64,000 nucleotides of DNA from Mesorhizobium loti. GTDB lineage: Bacteria; Pseudomonadota; Alphaproteobacteria; Rhizobiales; Rhizobiaceae. The notes beneath the pieces are model-generated. The model ran no database searches and was not told the DNA's origin. It worked only from the letters and a program-made list of their open reading frames with translations. Location of the stretch: assembly GCA_002356515.1 (NCBI GenBank), contig AP017607.1, positions 1 to 64,000 of the forward strand, written 5' to 3'. A program made the position numbers and the translations under genes. Position 1 is the stretch's first letter; the number at the start of each line of letters is the position of its first letter. Of the stretch, positions 1-8,484 are shown one piece after another.

Positions 1-5
1 GGTTT

Positions 6-572
6 GTGCGACTACACCGATTTATGAAACGAGACGACGGAGGCGTGGTCAACAACCCGTTGCGCGTCAACATTGCCCTGACGCTTGAGCGGGAGAGAGC
101 TAGGCGTGGCCTCTCCCATATGCACATGGCCGAGCTGTTTCGGACCGCCGAGGGCGAAAAGCTGGCCTATCGAACCTACATTCAGACGGTGCGTCAGAAA
201 AATAATGTCACATTGACGACACTGCAGATCATGGCAAACGGCTTGCAAGTGTCCTTTGCAGGACTACTCGCCGGCGGCAAGAAAGTTCCGGAATGGGCGC
301 ACCAGTTGGACGACAATGCGATCCGCAAGCGTCTGGCACACATAATCGATTTTGAGCGAAAACGACGCACCTTGCACCGCTACGAGATGGCCGAGCTCAT
401 CGGCGTAGCCGAGGCGACATTCGTGAAATTGGAGCGCGCGAGCGGCAATATCAGCGTGGACACGATTGCCGCGATTGCCAAGGCGTTGAAACTTGATCCA
501 GCGACCTTCCTCTTTTCCGATAAGCTCAAGGCAGATGGAAAGCCGTCCTTGAAGGAGGCCGAAAAAGGTTGA
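6..572 (+). CDS. XRE-type regulator with two HTH-like units
   Basis: Likely cytoplasmic DNA-binding regulator of 188 residues. The second half (about residues 105-170) is a clear XRE helix-turn-helix with the string RYEMAELIGVAEATFVKLER. The first half (about 18-90) looks like a second, more diverged HTH unit ending in a LLAGGKK linker. The GTG at position 6 opens the frame, but an ATG at 24 is equally possible; the window edge hides the upstream region. Its last ~125 codons recur as a truncated copy at 48281-48679 on the same strand, so the two copies are direct repeats flanking about 48 kb. It is separated by a short gap from the convergent ABC transporter gene. The target is unknown. Confidence 0.75.
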   Translation: MRLHRFMKRDDGGVVNNPLRVNIALTLERERARRGLSHMHMAELFRTAEGEKLAYRTYIQTVRQKNNVTLTTLQIMANGLQVSFAGLLAGGKKVPEWAHQLDDNAIRKRLAHIIDFERKRRTLHRYEMAELIGVAEATFVKLERASGNISVDTIAAIAKALKLDPATFLFSDKLKADGKPSLKEAEKG

Positions 573-635
573 ACAAGATCGCCGACACTTTCGGCCGCAA
601 TCTCCCAGTTCGCGACAGCCCGGCTGGCTCTATTT

Positions 636-2273
636 TCAGGGCCAGGCAGCGGCACGCTTCTTCACAAGGTTGCTGAGCCAATCGGGGTCCATTTCAGGCA
701 CCGAGGACAATAGCAGGTCTGTGTATGGATGATGTGGCGGCCGAAACATCTGTTCCTTAGGGCCCTGCTCGATGACTTGACCGTTCTGCATCACGACCAC
801 CTCATCGGCTATCGCACGCACTGTGGCAAGGTCATGGGTGATGAACATATAAGCCAGATCGAACTCACTCTGGAGCCGATCCAGCAGCTTGAGAATGTCC
901 TCAGCGACGATTTGGTCCAGCGCAGAGGTGACCTCGTCGCAGATAATGACTTTCGGCTCGGCCGCGAGCGCGCGCGCGATGCCGACGCGCTGCTTCTGGC
1001 CGCCTGAAAGTTCGGAAGGAAGGCGGTGAATGAAGACGTCTGGCTCTAGTCCAATAAGGCTAAGAAGATCACGAATTCTCGCCGTTAGCGCCTTGCCGCT
1101 TAATCCAAGATATATCTGCGCGGGTCGACCGATAAGCTCGTCGAGTCGCAGCTTTGGGTTAAGTGCGGTATCAGCCGACTGATAGATCATCTGGACCTGT
1201 CGGAGCTGGTTGCGGGTGCGTTTGCGATAATCAGCCGGCAACGGCTCTCCATCGACCAGCACCTCCCCCTTGCGCGGGGGAAGAAGCCCAGTGATCACCC
1301 GCGCCACCGTGGACTTGCCAGAGCCGCTTTCACCCACCACGGCGACAGTGCGACGCTTGTGGATGTCAATACTAACGTCCATGAGCACGTCGAGTGAGCT
1401 ATAGCCGGCTACTACATTCCTCATCGAGACTATCGGAACGGCAACCTTCTCTACCGGGGGCTGCGAAGGCCGCGCATAAGAGCGCACCGCCCAAAGCGAT
1501 TTGGTATAGTCCTGCTTGGGTTGTGCCAGCATCGCGCGGGTCTCGGCTTCTTCAACTTCGTAGCCCCCGCGCAAAACCTTTATCCTGTCGGCCATCTGCG
1601 AAACCACTGCGAGGTCGTGGGTTATGTAGATTGCCGCCGTATCGAATTGTGCCACGATGTCACGGATCGCCGACAAAACCTCAATCTGAGTTGTCACATC
1701 CAGAGCCGTCGTTGGTTCATCGAATATGATGAGATCAGGACGGCAGGACATAGCCATCGCTGTCATCGCTCGCTGTAGCTGCCCTCCCGACACCTGATGC
1801 GGATAGCGAAACCCGATCGTGTCCGGGTCTGGTAGTCGCATCCGGCGGTACAGCTCGACTGCGTCATGTTCCGCCTCCGCGCGTGTCATCACACCATGCT
1901 CTAGCGGCGCCTCGCAGTATTGGTTGATCAGCCGATGCGCGGGATTGAAACTCGCCGCAGCCGACTGGGCGACATAGGCGATGCGTTTGCCACATAGGCG
2001 ACGTCGTTCGTCCGCACTCGCGGCACGCAGGTCTATGCCGTCAAAATTTATTGCCCCGCGGGAGATCCGACAGCCATCTCGAGTAAATCCCATGGCTGCC
2101 AATCCAAGTGTCGACTTGCCGGCACCGCTCTCGCCGATCAATCCTAAAACCTCACCCCTGTGCAGCGTTAGGTCAACACCCCTGACGATCGGAGTCCAAG
2201 TGTCCTCGGAACGCCCCTCGATTTCGATGTCACGGATCGTCAAAAGAATAGGCTGGCGAGTCATGTCTCTCAT
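636..2273 (-). CDS. Oligopeptide-type ABC transporter, fused dual ATPase (DppD-DppF type)
   Basis: Cytoplasmic energising subunit of 545 residues that carries two complete nucleotide-binding domains in one chain. Domain 1 has Walker A GESGAGKST near residue 49, signature VSGGQLQR and Walker B LIIFDEPTTALD. Domain 2 has GESGSGKST near residue 317, LSGGQKQR and VIICDEVTSALD. In many systems the two ATPases are separate genes; the fused form is common in rhizobia. It is the last gene of a minus-strand operon and starts 4 nt after the permease stop. A second ATG lies three codons downstream. The substrate cannot be read from this gene; nickel, dipeptide, glutathione-type and other small peptides or amides are all carried by this family. 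Confidence 0.93.
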   Translation of the reverse strand: MRDMTRQPILLTIRDIEIEGRSEDTWTPIVRGVDLTLHRGEVLGLIGESGAGKSTLGLAAMGFTRDGCRISRGAINFDGIDLRAASADERRRLCGKRIAYVAQSAAASFNPAHRLINQYCEAPLEHGVMTRAEAEHDAVELYRRMRLPDPDTIGFRYPHQVSGGQLQRAMTAMAMSCRPDLIIFDEPTTALDVTTQIEVLSAIRDIVAQFDTAAIYITHDLAVVSQMADRIKVLRGGYEVEEAETRAMLAQPKQDYTKSLWAVRSYARPSQPPVEKVAVPIVSMRNVVAGYSSLDVLMDVSIDIHKRRTVAVVGESGSGKSTVARVITGLLPPRKGEVLVDGEPLPADYRKRTRNQLRQVQMIYQSADTALNPKLRLDELIGRPAQIYLGLSGKALTARIRDLLSLIGLEPDVFIHRLPSELSGGQKQRVGIARALAAEPKVIICDEVTSALDQIVAEDILKLLDRLQSEFDLAYMFITHDLATVRAIADEVVVMQNGQVIEQGPKEQMFRPPHHPYTDLLLSSVPEMDPDWLSNLVKKRAAAWP

Positions 2274-2277
2274 CGTC

Positions 2278-3099
2278 TCAATCCCGCAGAGCGCTCATGA
2301 CGCGCAATCTCCAATCAACCACGAAGTTCACTGCCACTGTAAGCAAAGCAATTGCCCCAGCTGGGACAAGTGGGGTGATATCTCCATAACCAATAAGGGC
2401 CGCGTTTTCCCGAACCATGGAGCCCCAATCCGCGTACGGCGGCTGGATACCAACCCCAAGAAAAGACAGTGCCGCAATTGATAGAAACACGTAACAAAAT
2501 CGAACACCGAATTCGACTATCATGGGGCCAGCCGCATTGGGTAACACCTCGCGGAAAACAAGGTAGAACACCCCCTCGCCTCGCAAACGTGCCGCTTCGA
2601 TGAAGTCAAGTTGCACAATATCTATTGAAACCGCTCGGACAAGTCGAAATACACGGGTCGAATCGACGAACGCAATAATCAAAACAATGTTTAGAAAGGA
2701 AACACCGAAAGCCGCCAGAAGAAGTAATTGAAATATCAATGAAGGGATCGCCATGAATACGTCAACCGCTCGGCTTATTACCTGATCGTAGAAAGGCCGC
2801 ACAACAGCAGCAAAAATGCCAAATGCCGATCCAATGATAAACGCAAAGACAGTGGTTATAACTGCTATTCCGACAGAGTTTCTCGCACCGAAGATGATCC
2901 GCGATAGCATGTCTCGCCCGATCGAATCCGTCCCGAAAATATTGCTGGCGCTCCATGGCAAGAACTCATCGCCAACCACTTCAGCTTGGCCATATGGTGC
3001 GATCAATGGCGCAAAAAGTGCGGTGAAGAAACACAAAACGATCACCACCAGACCGAACTTTGCGGTAATCGGTGCTTTTCTAAACGCAAAGGCACTCAT
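2278..3099 (-). CDS. ABC transporter permease, DppC-like
   Basis: Inner-membrane permease of 273 residues, the usual length for the DppC/OppC family. It has an N-terminal transmembrane helix (about 15-35), the family signature FGTDSIGRDMLSR after it, then five more hydrophobic segments. The EAARLRGEG stretch near residue 165 is the EAA loop that docks the ATPase. A strong GGAGGA ribosome site precedes the ATG. It follows the DppB-like gene by 2 nt, so the two are translationally coupled. It should form the heteromeric channel with that neighbour. Confidence 0.93.
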   Translation of the reverse strand: MSAFAFRKAPITAKFGLVVIVLCFFTALFAPLIAPYGQAEVVGDEFLPWSASNIFGTDSIGRDMLSRIIFGARNSVGIAVITTVFAFIIGSAFGIFAAVVRPFYDQVISRAVDVFMAIPSLIFQLLLLAAFGVSFLNIVLIIAFVDSTRVFRLVRAVSIDIVQLDFIEAARLRGEGVFYLVFREVLPNAAGPMIVEFGVRFCYVFLSIAALSFLGVGIQPPYADWGSMVRENAALIGYGDITPLVPAGAIALLTVAVNFVVDWRLRVMSALRD

Positions 3100-3101
3100 G
3101 G

Positions 3102-4097
3102 CTAAGCGTTCCTCCTGGCGTGGAAAATACGTGGATTGGAGACAGTCGAAATAATATCGGCCGCCAAATTTAGCAGCACGTAGGCACTTGCGAATATAAT
3201 GGTGACGGATTGCACCACAGTTACGTCACGTCTGGTAACCGCGTCGACCATAAGTTGTCCAAGGCCTGGGTAACCAAACACCACCTCGACCACAACCACT
3301 CCCGTCAAAAGGTAGGCAAGGTTGAGCGCCACCACATTCACGATCGGTGAAATGGCATTTGGCACCGCATGCGCAACAATGATACGCCAAGGGCGAACAC
3401 CCTTTAGCCGTGCCATCTCAATGTAAGGGTAAGATAGGATATTGACGATCGCCGCACGAGTCATGCGCAACATGTGTGCAGTCACGGCGAACGTTAATGC
3501 GAGCGCAGGCAAAAATGCTACATATAGCCGCTCAGAAAAATTCATGTCCGGACGGATGCTTGCAAGAGCCGGAAACCATCCGAGGCCAGAAAAAATGACC
3601 ACTAAGATATACGAGACGAAGAACTCCGGAAGTGAAATTGCGGTCAAAGCGGTCGCGTTTATTACCTTGTCACTCGCACTGTCTCGATATAGGGCCGCAA
3701 ATATACCAAATATCAATGACAGAGGGACGGCAATTGAAGCCGCATACATGCCAAGGAATAGCGTATTTTTCAACCGTACCTGAATCAGACCTGATATTTG
3801 TTTTCCGTTAGCTAAGGAGCGCCCAAGGTCACCGTGCAACATCCCATTTACCCACGACACATAGCGGGTAAACGCCGGCTGGTCTAAGCCAACCTCCTTA
3901 CGAAACTCGGCTAGCGCTTCCGGCGTTGCAGATTGGCCAAGCGTGGCCTGGGCAAGGTCTCCCGGCAGGATCTCGACCGAAACGAACGTCAGAATTGAAA
4001 CAAAGAAAAGGGTTGCAACCCCCATTCCTACCCGGCGTACTATCATGCGAAGGATTTGGGTCATAAGCGCCTTCATAGCCGGCGACACCGGCGCCAT
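3102..4097 (-). CDS. ABC transporter permease, DppB-like
   Basis: Inner-membrane permease of about 331 residues, DppB/OppB family. It shows the N-terminal helix with ILTFVSVEILPGD, the GLDQP motif, six hydrophobic segments, and the EMARLKGVRPW EAA loop near residue 230. An ATG at 4064 preceded by AAGG is a plausible shorter start that fits the usual family N-terminus (MTQILRMIVRR). It is the second gene of the operon after the binding protein, with a 127-nt spacer holding a hairpin. It pairs with the DppC-like permease. Confidence 0.92.
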   Translation of the reverse strand: MAPVSPAMKALMTQILRMIVRRVGMGVATLFFVSILTFVSVEILPGDLAQATLGQSATPEALAEFRKEVGLDQPAFTRYVSWVNGMLHGDLGRSLANGKQISGLIQVRLKNTLFLGMYAASIAVPLSLIFGIFAALYRDSASDKVINATALTAISLPEFFVSYILVVIFSGLGWFPALASIRPDMNFSERLYVAFLPALALTFAVTAHMLRMTRAAIVNILSYPYIEMARLKGVRPWRIIVAHAVPNAISPIVNVVALNLAYLLTGVVVVEVVFGYPGLGQLMVDAVTRRDVTVVQSVTIIFASAYVLLNLAADIISTVSNPRIFHARRNA

Positions 4098-4120
4098 TCT
4101 CGCTAAAAGTCACAGTCATT

Positions 4121-4148
4121 CTTGGAGGCAGCGGCTGCCACCTCCAAG
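4121..4148. promoter_or_regulatory. Intercistronic hairpin between binding protein and permease genes
   Basis: CTTGGAGG and CCTCCAAG form an 8-bp stem, with an inner CAGC/GCTG pairing, in the 127-nt spacer after the binding-protein stop. There is no T-run after the stem on the minus strand. Such structures commonly protect the upstream message or partly terminate, giving more binding protein than permease. That role is inferred from position. Confidence 0.55.
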
Positions 4149-4224
4149 CACGAGTGAAATGCCCTTTGGCCTATAACGACCGTACCGGGTAAAAGTCAGT
4201 GGCGGCGATCGAGGAGTCCCGCCT

Positions 4225-5823
4225 CTATGCAAATGACCAGCGTTTTAGAAAATACCCGCCATCCATCTCCCAGCTTGCAGAGATTTTCCATTTTCCGGAC
4301 TCGTCGCGCGGCACTAACACCTTCTTGTTTACGGCCTGCACCAGGTTTGCATTGGCAGGGATCACGTGCCCGCCCTCATTGCTGATTATCAGCTGGGCCT
4401 CTCGATACATTTCTCGCCGCTTGGCTTCGTCGAGTTCCGCGCGCGCGCCGTTGATCAACTCGTCAAGTCGCGGGCTTTTGAACTTCGCGTCGTTCCACGG
4501 CGCCGTGCTAAGGAAAGTGAGTGACAGCATCAGATCTTCTGTGATCCGCGGCCCCCACCAACCCCACTGAAACGGCTCTTTCAACCACACATCCGTGAAC
4601 CAGCCATCTGTCGGGCGGGTTTCGATCTTGATGTTGACGCCCGCCTTTTCTGCCTGCTGCTGATAGAGTTCGACTGCGTTGTTCATCCCTGGAAAAAGCT
4701 CACAGGTCAGCAGCTTTAGCTCTTCTTGTTTGTAGCCGGCTTTATTGAGATGGAATTTCGCCTTGTCGAGGTCATATTCCCTGGGAGCGATGTCCGCAGC
4801 ATGCAAGAGGTAGGCCGGCCCAATTGGATTATCATTCCCAATAGTGCCGTAACCCTTCAGTACCTTTTGTAGGTACTCTTTTCTGTCAATCGAGTACTTA
4901 AGGGCAAGCCGCAGATCATTGTTGTCAAAGGGCGCGATGTCAGTTCGCATGATGCCACAGTGCCAAATCCGCCCAGGGACGTCCACGATCTGGATATCTT
5001 TGTTCCGCTCGAGGAAACTAATTAGCTTGAGATCGGGCTTGCTGATCGCATCGACCTCCCCGTAGATCAGTGCATTTTGCCGGGTAGCCGCGTCGTTGAT
5101 CGCAACCAATTCGATGGAATCGAAGAAGCCAACCGCACTGTTCCAGTGCTCGGCGCTTCGCGACAATTTCGCGCTGACGCCCGGCTCGAGGCTCTCCAGC
5201 TTGTAGGGTCCGGTGCCCGCACCCGACTTCCAATCTACGGAACCATCCGCACTGGGAAGGATGTTCAGGTGATAGTCCGTGAGGACGAACGGAAAATCGA
5301 CATCGGCGAACTTAAGCGTAAATTTGACGGCATCATCACCGACCGCGGAAATATCCTTCACGCGTTCGAGGAGGCTGGAGGCACCAGACTTCGACTTATC
5401 GCCGCGATGATAGTTGATCGAGGCGATTACGTCATCCGTGGTGAGCGACTTGCCATTCGAAAAGTGAACGCCGCGCCTGATCTTGAACGTCCATTCAGTC
5501 GCATTTTTGTTGGCCTCCCAACTCTCCGCAAGTCCTGCCTCCAGATTGTTGTCCGCGCCAACAGCTACCAGGTTGTCGCGAATGGCAAAGGAGAGGGAGA
5601 TCATGAAAGTGTCGGTGAAGGTACTGGGATCGAGGGAATCGCCCGTATTTGCACCACCAACTCCGGCACGGAAGTGCCCTCCACGAGTAGGCGCGGCCGA
5701 CGCTCCTGCCGCCCAACCGGCGCGCTCGAGAGCAAGCAACCCGCCGACTGCCAGACCAGTCTTGATAAGCGTTCTCCGGCTTACGCCAGATACTGCCTTA
5801 CTGCCAGAGTTCTCATTCTTCAT
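4225..5823 (-). CDS. ABC transporter periplasmic binding protein, family 5, Tat-exported
   Basis: Extracytoplasmic substrate-capture protein of 532 residues from the chosen ATG. The N-terminus carries a twin-arginine signal (SRRTLIKTGL followed by a hydrophobic stretch and Ala-rich cleavage region). The mature part has typical SBP_bac_5 strings such as AESWEANKNATEWTFKIRRG and VHFSNGKSLTTDDV. I chose the ATG at 5823 because TAGGGGA sits 8 nt upstream; ATGs at 5829 and 5892 are weaker. It heads the minus-strand operon and is divergent from the GntR gene. Family 5 proteins bind peptides, glutathione, opines, nickel and other ligands; the ligand here is unknown. Confidence 0.93.
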   Translation of the reverse strand: MKNENSGSKAVSGVSRRTLIKTGLAVGGLLALERAGWAAGASAAPTRGGHFRAGVGGANTGDSLDPSTFTDTFMISLSFAIRDNLVAVGADNNLEAGLAESWEANKNATEWTFKIRRGVHFSNGKSLTTDDVIASINYHRGDKSKSGASSLLERVKDISAVGDDAVKFTLKFADVDFPFVLTDYHLNILPSADGSVDWKSGAGTGPYKLESLEPGVSAKLSRSAEHWNSAVGFFDSIELVAINDAATRQNALIYGEVDAISKPDLKLISFLERNKDIQIVDVPGRIWHCGIMRTDIAPFDNNDLRLALKYSIDRKEYLQKVLKGYGTIGNDNPIGPAYLLHAADIAPREYDLDKAKFHLNKAGYKQEELKLLTCELFPGMNNAVELYQQQAEKAGVNIKIETRPTDGWFTDVWLKEPFQWGWWGPRITEDLMLSLTFLSTAPWNDAKFKSPRLDELINGARAELDEAKRREMYREAQLIISNEGGHVIPANANLVQAVNKKVLVPRDESGKWKISASWEMDGGYFLKRWSFA

Positions 5824-5883
5824 AACCATTCCCCTAGATTCTTCTAGATTTTTGATCAGGCAGGCATAAGCCAACCGGCAGTG

Positions 5884-5894
5884 TGTGTACACTC
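5884..5894. promoter_or_regulatory. Candidate GntR operator, site A
   Basis: TGTGTACACTC, containing the palindrome GTGTACAC, lies about 60 bp upstream of the binding-protein start. It matches site B at 6059-6069 at 10 of 11 positions (consensus TGTGTAYACTC). GntR/FCD regulators usually bind short palindromes in their own divergent promoter. Binding is inferred, not shown. Confidence 0.5.
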
Positions 5895-6058
5895 AGTCAA
5901 CGATTATGTCAACGGGCGGCACCGCGATGGCGGTGGAAGCTACCCCGTGAAAGGCACTCTTCGCACCTTTAACAGCCCGATTTTGCAGACATTTTAGCCA
6001 TTTTGCGTATTCAGCATACTCTCTCCGCAACGCTAAGCGTGTTGACGTCGCCTCGCAC

Positions 6059-6069
6059 TGTGTATACTC
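6059..6069. promoter_or_regulatory. Candidate GntR operator, site B
   Basis: TGTGTATACTC, containing the palindrome GTATAC, lies about 46 bp upstream of the gntR start. With site A it brackets the divergent intergenic region, the expected arrangement for autoregulation plus control of the transporter operon. Confidence 0.5.
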
Positions 6070-6115
6070 TATTGATACGAACTCCGAGCGCGCGGCGATT
6101 TGAGGGGGATTGAAA

Positions 6116-6796
6116 ATGGCAAGGCAGGTCAAGGCGAGGGTCAGAGCTGCTGACACGCAGGCGCAGAAGCGCCTCCATTTGATCCATGGCACGCTTCGCA
6201 ATCGGATAATCATGCTCACCTATCCTCCCGGGATGCTGCTTAAGGAGACCGAAATGGCAGCCGAGTTCGGCGTAAGCCGAACGCCGATACGACAAGCTCT
6301 CCAAAAACTTCAGTTCGAAGGCCTCGTCGAGACGATCAACGCCGTCGGAACCATCGTAACAAACTACCAGTCAGAAGAGATGAATGGGCTCGTGGCCCTG
6401 CGTGTCAGAATAGACGAGATCGTGGGCGACTTGGCGCTTCGTGATTATAGCAGTGCTGACATAGCGGACATGGAATCTCTGGTACAGAGGACCAAGGCAC
6501 TGGAATTTGATCATGATCTTGAGGAATACCTGAAGATAATTAACGCGCATCACGAAATACTGCGCAGAATAATCGATACCGACGCTTTGCGCGATATATA
6601 CGACAACCTTCATTTTCGGACAGCGCGCCAGTGGTGGGTGGCGGTCCCGAAACTGTGGCAACCCTGGATGTCGCTAACGATTTCGGAGCTCTGTGAAATG
6701 ATCCGATCTATGAAATCAAAAGACGCCAAAGGTGTCATGGCGGTGAGAAGGAATTACGTCAGACATTTCGCGGCTCTAATTGAAGGTCTCGTGTAG
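6116..6796 (+). CDS. GntR family regulator, FCD subfamily
   Basis: Cytoplasmic transcription factor of 226 residues. The winged HTH is in the first ~75 residues, with ETEMAAEFGVSRTPIRQALQKLQFEGLVE, the classic GntR recognition region (shown here only to identify it). The C-terminal FCD all-helical ligand domain includes a HHEILRRI stretch near residue 145, where the family places metal or ligand-binding His residues. I chose the ATG at 6116, which has AGGGGGA 7 nt upstream, over the TTG at 6110. It is divergent from the peptide-type ABC operon and precedes the M24 gene by 76 nt, so it most likely controls both in response to the imported compound. Confidence 0.92.
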   Translation: MARQVKARVRAADTQAQKRLHLIHGTLRNRIIMLTYPPGMLLKETEMAAEFGVSRTPIRQALQKLQFEGLVETINAVGTIVTNYQSEEMNGLVALRVRIDEIVGDLALRDYSSADIADMESLVQRTKALEFDHDLEEYLKIINAHHEILRRIIDTDALRDIYDNLHFRTARQWWVAVPKLWQPWMSLTISELCEMIRSMKSKDAKGVMAVRRNYVRHFAALIEGLV

Positions 6797-6872
6797 TTGC
6801 CAGGCGTACCGCTTTGAGCGCGCTGTGCATCAAATACGGTGAAATCGAAACATATCTTGACAGGATAGAAAC

Positions 6873-8072
6873 ATGGACGCGCGCCAATATCAGGACATAC
6901 TCGAAAGACACGACGCCGGAACCGGTATTACCTTCGACAAGGCCGAATACGATAGGCGCGCCGAACTCGTAAAATTCCAAATGGCCGCAAGGGGTATCGA
7001 AACATTGATACTCACGGACCCAAACAGTGTCTATTATATGACGGGATACTATACATTTGGCAGCGGGAACTATGTCTCGCTAATAATCCCAGTTGATGGC
7101 AGTCCGTTCATGCATGTGGCGGACCTTGAGATACCGTCTGCCATCGTTAATTCAAACGTAACGGAAGTCTACACGTCCGTCTGGCAGCAACAGTTCCGGT
7201 CTGGGCCAGGGGACGATTTGGTGAAAGTGCTCCATTCTAAGGTTCAGGATAAGAAGCGAATTGGCCTAGAACTCGGCCGAAAAGGCCTGTTGGCGAGTGT
7301 TTTTCAAGCATTGGCTTCAAAGCTGCCGAATGCGACGTTTATCGACGCCTCGATGATTGTGGAAGAGGTGTCCTACGTCAAATCAGACGTGGAGATCGAA
7401 TGCTTGAAGAAGTCCGGGTTCTACACTGCGGCAGGGGTCGAAGCATCCTATGCCATCACGAGGCCTGGCATCTACGACAATGATATAGCGAAAGCCGGAT
7501 ACGAGGCCATGATTGGCGCCGGTAGCGAATTCATGTCCGTTCAACCCATCGTAACGTCGGGTGTCCGCACAAGTTATCCGCATCAAACTTTTAGAAGAGT
7601 TTTGATTGAGGATAACGACGTGATCTTTCTGGAGTATGGGGGGAACCACAACCGGTATACTGCCCCCTTGATGCGGACGATGGTTACTGGAAAACCGTCT
7701 GATGGCATGATGCGGTTTGCGGATGCAGCGGAAGCGACGCTGTCCGCTATGCTCGAGATGATGAAGCCTGGCGTCGAATTTAGGGATGTCGTCACCCATG
7801 CCAAGAAGGCACATAAGTCGCTAGACGACGAGCTCTACTTTTTTGGGTCCTATGCCTACGGGCTTGGCGCTACGTTTCCCCCGACATGGGGAAACGGCCT
7901 CCATATATCGGAAGGAATTGACCTGGTCCTAAAGCCCGGGATGGCATTCCACGTCCCGATGAATTTCACCGCCCCCAGCAAGTTCGGGATCGCTTTCAGT
8001 GAGTCGGTTGTTATCACTGAAAAGGGCTATGACCTTTTGGTCGATCATCCAAGAGAGCTCCATCGAATTTGA
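6873..8072 (+). CDS. M24-fold hydrolase, creatinase/ectoine-hydrolase-like (copy 1)
   Basis: Cytoplasmic pita-bread-fold protein of 399 residues: N-terminal creatinase domain (about 25-165) and C-terminal M24 domain (about 175-395). The aminopeptidase metal ligands are not kept. The first Asp is Glu254 in FLEYGG, the second is Ala in YTAPLMRT, and the metal His region reads AYGLGATFPPTWG. This pattern fits the non-metal creatinase and DoeA/EutD ectoine-hydrolase branch better than a Xaa-Pro peptidase. It sits downstream of gntR and near an importer and a formylglutamate-type amidohydrolase. The substrate is unknown; an N-substituted or cyclic amino-acid derivative is likely. Two paralogues lie at 27644 and 32064. 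Confidence 0.88.
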   Translation: MDARQYQDILERHDAGTGITFDKAEYDRRAELVKFQMAARGIETLILTDPNSVYYMTGYYTFGSGNYVSLIIPVDGSPFMHVADLEIPSAIVNSNVTEVYTSVWQQQFRSGPGDDLVKVLHSKVQDKKRIGLELGRKGLLASVFQALASKLPNATFIDASMIVEEVSYVKSDVEIECLKKSGFYTAAGVEASYAITRPGIYDNDIAKAGYEAMIGAGSEFMSVQPIVTSGVRTSYPHQTFRRVLIEDNDVIFLEYGGNHNRYTAPLMRTMVTGKPSDGMMRFADAAEATLSAMLEMMKPGVEFRDVVTHAKKAHKSLDDELYFFGSYAYGLGATFPPTWGNGLHISEGIDLVLKPGMAFHVPMNFTAPSKFGIAFSESVVITEKGYDLLVDHPRELHRI

Positions 8073-8080
8073 CCTGAAGT

Positions 8081-8134
8081 ATTCCGAATTGTCTCGGAAT
8101 GCATCGACAAGATAGCTGGGTCATCTTGTCGATG
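8081..8134. terminator. Tandem hairpins after the M24 gene
   Basis: Two perfect inverted repeats follow the stop codon. The first is ATTCCGA/TCGGAAT (8081-8100). The second is a 12-bp stem, CATCGACAAGAT/ATCTTGTCGATG, with a 9-nt loop (8102-8134). No T-run follows, so a Rho-independent terminator is not certain; an mRNA-protecting or protein-binding element is possible. Confidence 0.55.
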
Positions 8135-8484
8135 TGGGACTCGTTTCATCCGTGCAGCGGCGGGACCCAAGGAAATGCGGTTTTCCTCATGTATCCAATC
8201 GCAAAGGGCTCGGCTTTCAGTGAGTGCACCGCGGTCTGCTTTGACGGCGAAGTCCGGCTCACTCGCCCGCAGTGGAAGCTTCTTGAAGTTCCGGCGCGGG
8301 GCTCACCTCCAACGCAACAAGATGGCTCTTTCCCGCGACTGCCGTTTGGCTCGCGCTGCCGATCAATGCCGAAGCTGCAAACCAGCCAAACTGGCCGCAG
8401 GTGGCGCCGAACACCCGTCGCCTGCCACGAGCAAACGTCCACCTGGAAACGTCGGGCCGATGGCGCCGAGTTTGGAGCGCCGAA
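8135..8484. other. Intergenic region, no confident gene
   Basis: This stretch lies between the hairpins and the amidohydrolase. Open frames exist on both strands, including one in frame with the amidohydrolase that reads LFPATAVWLALPI upstream of it. None has a good start context or a family I recognise. It may hold the decayed end of a membrane-protein gene and the promoter of the next operon. Confidence 0.4.

Noticed and set aside
6873..8072. Calling the M24 proteins Xaa-Pro aminopeptidases
   Set aside because: The five metal ligands of that enzyme group are not conserved in any of the three copies.
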